In this document: piece after piece, positions 61,459 to 64,000 of the stretch
Layout of the letters: each line of letters begins with the position of its first letter
Position numbering within the stretch: position 1 is the stretch's first letter
DNA from: Shewanella indica
GTDB taxonomy: Bacteria > Pseudomonadota > Gammaproteobacteria > Enterobacterales > Shewanellaceae
Assembly: GCF_002836975.1 (NCBI RefSeq)
Contig: NZ_NIJK01000029.1
Span: forward strand, 124,001-188,000
DNA length: 64,000 nt
Reading direction: 5' to 3'
Notes under the pieces: generated by a model
What the model saw: the letters and a program-made list of their open reading frames with translations, nothing else
Told to the model about the DNA's origin: nothing
Databases searched by the model: none
Position numbers and translations under genes: made by a program

Positions 61459-61802
61459 GGCGCCTCCATTTGCGTCAATGAGCTAGTCACAGCTTTGTTG
61501 TCATGGGCCAGCGCAGGCCTGGGTTGGGGTATATGGCACTCCTGTTTCTAACTGATTACGGGCAGGTTTCACCACTGTGACATGGCTTAAACTAATACTG
61601 GCACCTTTAGCAACGGATGACAAATACCCTTTGCAGTCTCTTTAATGGTCACTGCGCGGTATCCGTTTTTGAGTGTAGGATGCTAAAGATGACGATTGGA
61701 TGACAAGCGGACGAAAAGGCCCGCAGGGCAGGATTGGTATTATACTCGGATTGGTATAACATACGCGCCCTTTGTGAATCCGCCCGGAGATGAGAGTTAA
61801 AG
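61459..61802. other. Divergent intergenic region, PIN-PhoH / rapA
   Basis: About 340 bp. Near rapA a 10-bp sequence GGATTGGTAT occurs twice, at 61731-61740 and 61748-61757, 17 bp apart; the TATACT and TATAAC that follow the copies could act as -10 elements. No other feature was seen. Confidence 0.4.
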
Positions 61803-64000
61803 ATGCCCTTCGCCTTAGGTCAACGCTGGATCAGTGATACCGAATCAGAGCTTGGTTTGGGTACAGTAGTACAACTGGAAGGCCGCATGGTCTCACTGCT
61901 GTTCCCCGCCACCGGAGAGAACCGCATGTTCTCCCGCAACGACGCCCCGTTAACCCGGGTGATTTATAACCCAGGTGATCAGGTCAAGAGCCATGAAGAC
62001 TGGACACTGACCATCAACTCTTTGGATGAAAAAGACGGGTTGGTGATCTACAGCGGCATTCACAGTGAAACCGGTGAAGAAGTGCAGCTCCGGGAAACTC
62101 TGCTGGATCACAATATTCGTTTCAACAAGCCGCAGGACAGACTCTTTGCCGGCCAGATAGACAGACTGGACAGATTCGGGGTGCGCTACGCCGCCCAGCA
62201 ACTGCGCCACAATCTGGCCACCTCAGATCTGCTGGGGCTGCAGGGTCCCAGAGTTGGCCTTATTCCGCATCAGCTGTGGATTGCCCATGAAGTCGGGCGC
62301 CGCTACGCGCCACGGGTACTGCTGGCCGATGAAGTGGGCCTGGGCAAGACCATAGAAGCTGGTCTCATCATTCACCAGCAATTGATGACAGGCCGCGCCG
62401 AGCGGGTACTTGTGATAGTTCCCGATACCCTGCGCCACCAATGGCTGGTGGAGATGCTGCGCCGCTTTAACCTGCGGTTTGCCGTATTCGATGAAGACCG
62501 CTGCATCGAGGCTTTTGCCGACCACGACAACCCCTTCTACACAGAACAGTTGGTGATCTGCTCGCTGGAATTGCTGCGCAAGAAGCGCCGTCTCGATCAG
62601 GCGCTGGATGCCGACTGGGATCTTATGGTGGTCGACGAGGCCCATCACCTGGAGTGGACCGAAGAAGCTCCGAGCCGCGCCTATCAGGTGGTAGAAGCTC
62701 TGGCAGAAGTGGTGCCCGGCGTACTGCTGCTGACCGCGACCCCGGATCAACTGGGCCATGAGAGCCACTTTGCCCGACTGCGACTGCTTGATCCGGACCG
62801 TTTCTACGACTATCAAGCCTTTATCAAAGAGGAACAAGGCTACAAAGAGGTGGCCCTGGCCGCCGAGGCGCTGGCCAGTGGCAACAAGCTGCCCGACAAT
62901 GCCATCAACAGCCTGACCGAGCTCTTGTCGGAAAAGGATATCGCCCCCGCTATTCGCCTGATCCAGGCTGACGGCGTCGATGCCGAGCAGCAGCAAGCCG
63001 CCCGTGACGAACTGCTGCAGGAGCTGCTCGACAGACACGGTACGGGTCGGGTGCTGTACCGTAATAGCCGCGCCTCGGTCAAAGGTTTCCCGAAACGCAT
63101 TTTCAACGCCTATCCACAGGCCATGCCGGAACAGTACCTCACTGCGGCCCGAGTCAGTGCCATGATGAATGGTCACCGCACCTTGGAAATGAAGGCCGCC
63201 TACGCGCTGGCGCCGGAAAAAATGTATCAGGAGTTTGATGAAAACTCCGCCGCCTGGTGGAAGTTCGACCCCAGAGTCGACTGGCTCATCGATTTCCTCA
63301 AGCAAAACCGCAGCAAGAAAGTGCTGATTATCGCCAGTCAGGCCGCCACCGCGCTGAGTCTGGAAGAAGCGCTGCGTACCCGTGAAGGGATCCTCGCCAC
63401 TGTGTTCCATGAGGGCATGTCCATCATAGAGCGTGACAAGGCCGGTGCCTTCTTCGCTCAGGAAGAGGGTGGTGCCCAAGCGCTGATCTGCTCGGAAATC
63501 GGCTCCGAAGGGCGTAACTTCCAGTTCGCCAGCCAGCTGGTGCTGTTCGATCTGCCGCTGAACCCGGATCTACTGGAGCAGCGCATAGGTCGCCTGGATC
63601 GCATAGGTCAGAACCATGATGTAGAGATCCACCTGCCCTTCCTCACCGACACAGCGCAGGAGCGTCTGTTGGCCTGGTACCACGAGGGCCTCAACGCCTT
63701 CGAACTCACCTGCCCCGGCGGCCATATTCTGTTCAAGGAGTTTGGCGCCCGGTTGTTGCCACTGCTGGTGGAAGAAAACGAAGAAGAGATGACCAAGCTG
63801 CTGCGCGACACCCGCAGCCGCTATAAAGAGCTCAAGCAGGCGATGGAGCAGGGCCGCGATAAGCTGCTGGAACTCAACTCCCAGGGTGGCGACAGGTCAT
63901 TGGCCCTGGCCGAGAGACTGGCGCAGATGGATAACGACACCCAGCTTATCGGCTCAGTGATCCGTCTGTGGGACATCATAGGTCTGGATCAGGACGACAG
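61803..64000 (+). CDS. rapA: RNA polymerase-associated SWI2/SNF2 ATPase RapA (partial, 3' end outside window)
   Basis: The first 732 codons of RapA, which frees stalled or post-termination RNA polymerase. E. coli RapA has 968 residues, so about a quarter lies beyond the window. [20 protein letters not shown] is the family start. Tudor-like N-terminal domain, then Walker [22 protein letters not shown]-type box [10 protein letters not shown], and the second RecA lobe with [14 protein letters not shown] and [16 protein letters not shown] at 61803 is preceded by a moderate GAGAT site. Frame is open to the end. Confidence 0.96.
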   Translation, partial: MPFALGQRWISDTESELGLGTVVQLEGRMVSLLFPATGENRMFSRNDAPLTRVIYNPGDQVKSHEDWTLTINSLDEKDGLVIYSGIHSETGEEVQLRETLLDHNIRFNKPQDRLFAGQIDRLDRFGVRYAAQQLRHNLATSDLLGLQGPRVGLIPHQLWIAHEVGRRYAPRVLLADEVGLGKTIEAGLIIHQQLMTGRAERVLVIVPDTLRHQWLVEMLRRFNLRFAVFDEDRCIEAFADHDNPFYTEQLVICSLELLRKKRRLDQALDADWDLMVVDEAHHLEWTEEAPSRAYQVVEALAEVVPGVLLLTATPDQLGHESHFARLRLLDPDRFYDYQAFIKEEQGYKEVALAAEALASGNKLPDNAINSLTELLSEKDIAPAIRLIQADGVDAEQQQAARDELLQELLDRHGTGRVLYRNSRASVKGFPKRIFNAYPQAMPEQYLTAARVSAMMNGHRTLEMKAAYALAPEKMYQEFDENSAAWWKFDPRVDWLIDFLKQNRSKKVLIIASQAATALSLEEALRTREGILATVFHEGMSIIERDKAGAFFAQEEGGAQALICSEIGSEGRNFQFASQLVLFDLPLNPDLLEQRIGRLDRIGQNHDVEIHLPFLTDTAQERLLAWYHEGLNAFELTCPGGHILFKEFGARLLPLLVEENEEEMTKLLRDTRSRYKELKQAMEQGRDKLLELNSQGGDRSLALAERLAQMDNDTQLIGSVIRLWDIIGLDQDD

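Overview
The window reads as chromosomal DNA of a Shewanella, most likely Shewanella algae or a close relative. The strongest clue is a complete 218-codon qnrA gene (2034-2690) with no insertion sequence, integrase or plasmid gene beside it. S. algae is the known natural chromosomal source of qnrA. The rest fits a marine, respiring, chemotactic gammaproteobacterium: RlhA, TcdA, Tpm, RarD, TrxC, MtgA, RapA, YheV, a hemerythrin chemoreceptor, a GGDEF protein and several Tat or Sec exported enzymes. No rRNA, CRISPR array, prophage or transposase was seen.

Layout. 1-4.2 kb: short TrmO-type protein, periplasmic solute-binding protein, qnrA, then a small membrane protein, an HNH protein and a small lipoprotein. 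4.5-6.9 kb: rlhA and a PH-domain protein. 7.0-7.5 kb: tRNA-Leu(CAA) followed by tandem repeats that copy its 3' end and terminator. 7.6-14.3 kb: hemerythrin chemoreceptor, a 42-codon DUF3149 gene, a SieB-like protein, an orphan histidine kinase, pepT and tcdA. 14.9-18.8 kb: porin, tpm, rarD, mnmD. 18.9-22.7 kb: an scs-type thiol-redox operon (ScsA-like, ScsB, ScsD, ScsC). 22.9-25.1 kb: a PH-gene fragment, then an A+T-rich hipBA module with five operators. 25.2-30.9 kb: cystine symporter, S9 peptidase, 7TMR-DISM GGDEF protein. 30.9-35.0 kb: mtgA, trxC-hydrolase, Spo0M-like, endonuclease/phosphatase. 35.2-37.6 kb: a structured leader, a frameshifted barrel-like gene and mgtE. 37.7-42.0 kb: PhoD, CBS protein, and a transglutaminase-merT-merP operon. 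42.3-47.8 kb: a three-gene SMC-like operon. 48-50.9 kb: yheV, a Cys-rich protein and a eukaryotic-type kinase. 50.9-56.2 kb: two secreted metallopeptidases. 56.2-64 kb: a two-receiver hybrid kinase, a PIN-PhoH protein and the 5' three quarters of rapA.

How genes work together. ScsB, ScsC and ScsD should form one periplasmic thiol-redox relay fed by cytoplasmic reductant. HipB should repress hipBA through five evenly phased operators and neutralise HipA. The SMC-like ATPase, a kite-like winged-helix protein and a kleisin-like protein overlap end to start and should form one DNA-organising complex; the TOPRIM nuclease of Wadjet systems is absent next to them. MerT and MerP are translationally coupled to each other and follow a Tat-exported transglutaminase-like protein, with no MerA or MerR. 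The leader before the mgtE operon has a leader ORF and a terminator that could be opened by an alternative pairing, so Mg2+ uptake may be controlled there.

Limits: all family calls are by eye and from memory. Starts were chosen by Shine-Dalgarno fit, family length and neighbour spacing. RNA structures were drawn by hand and not folded by software.
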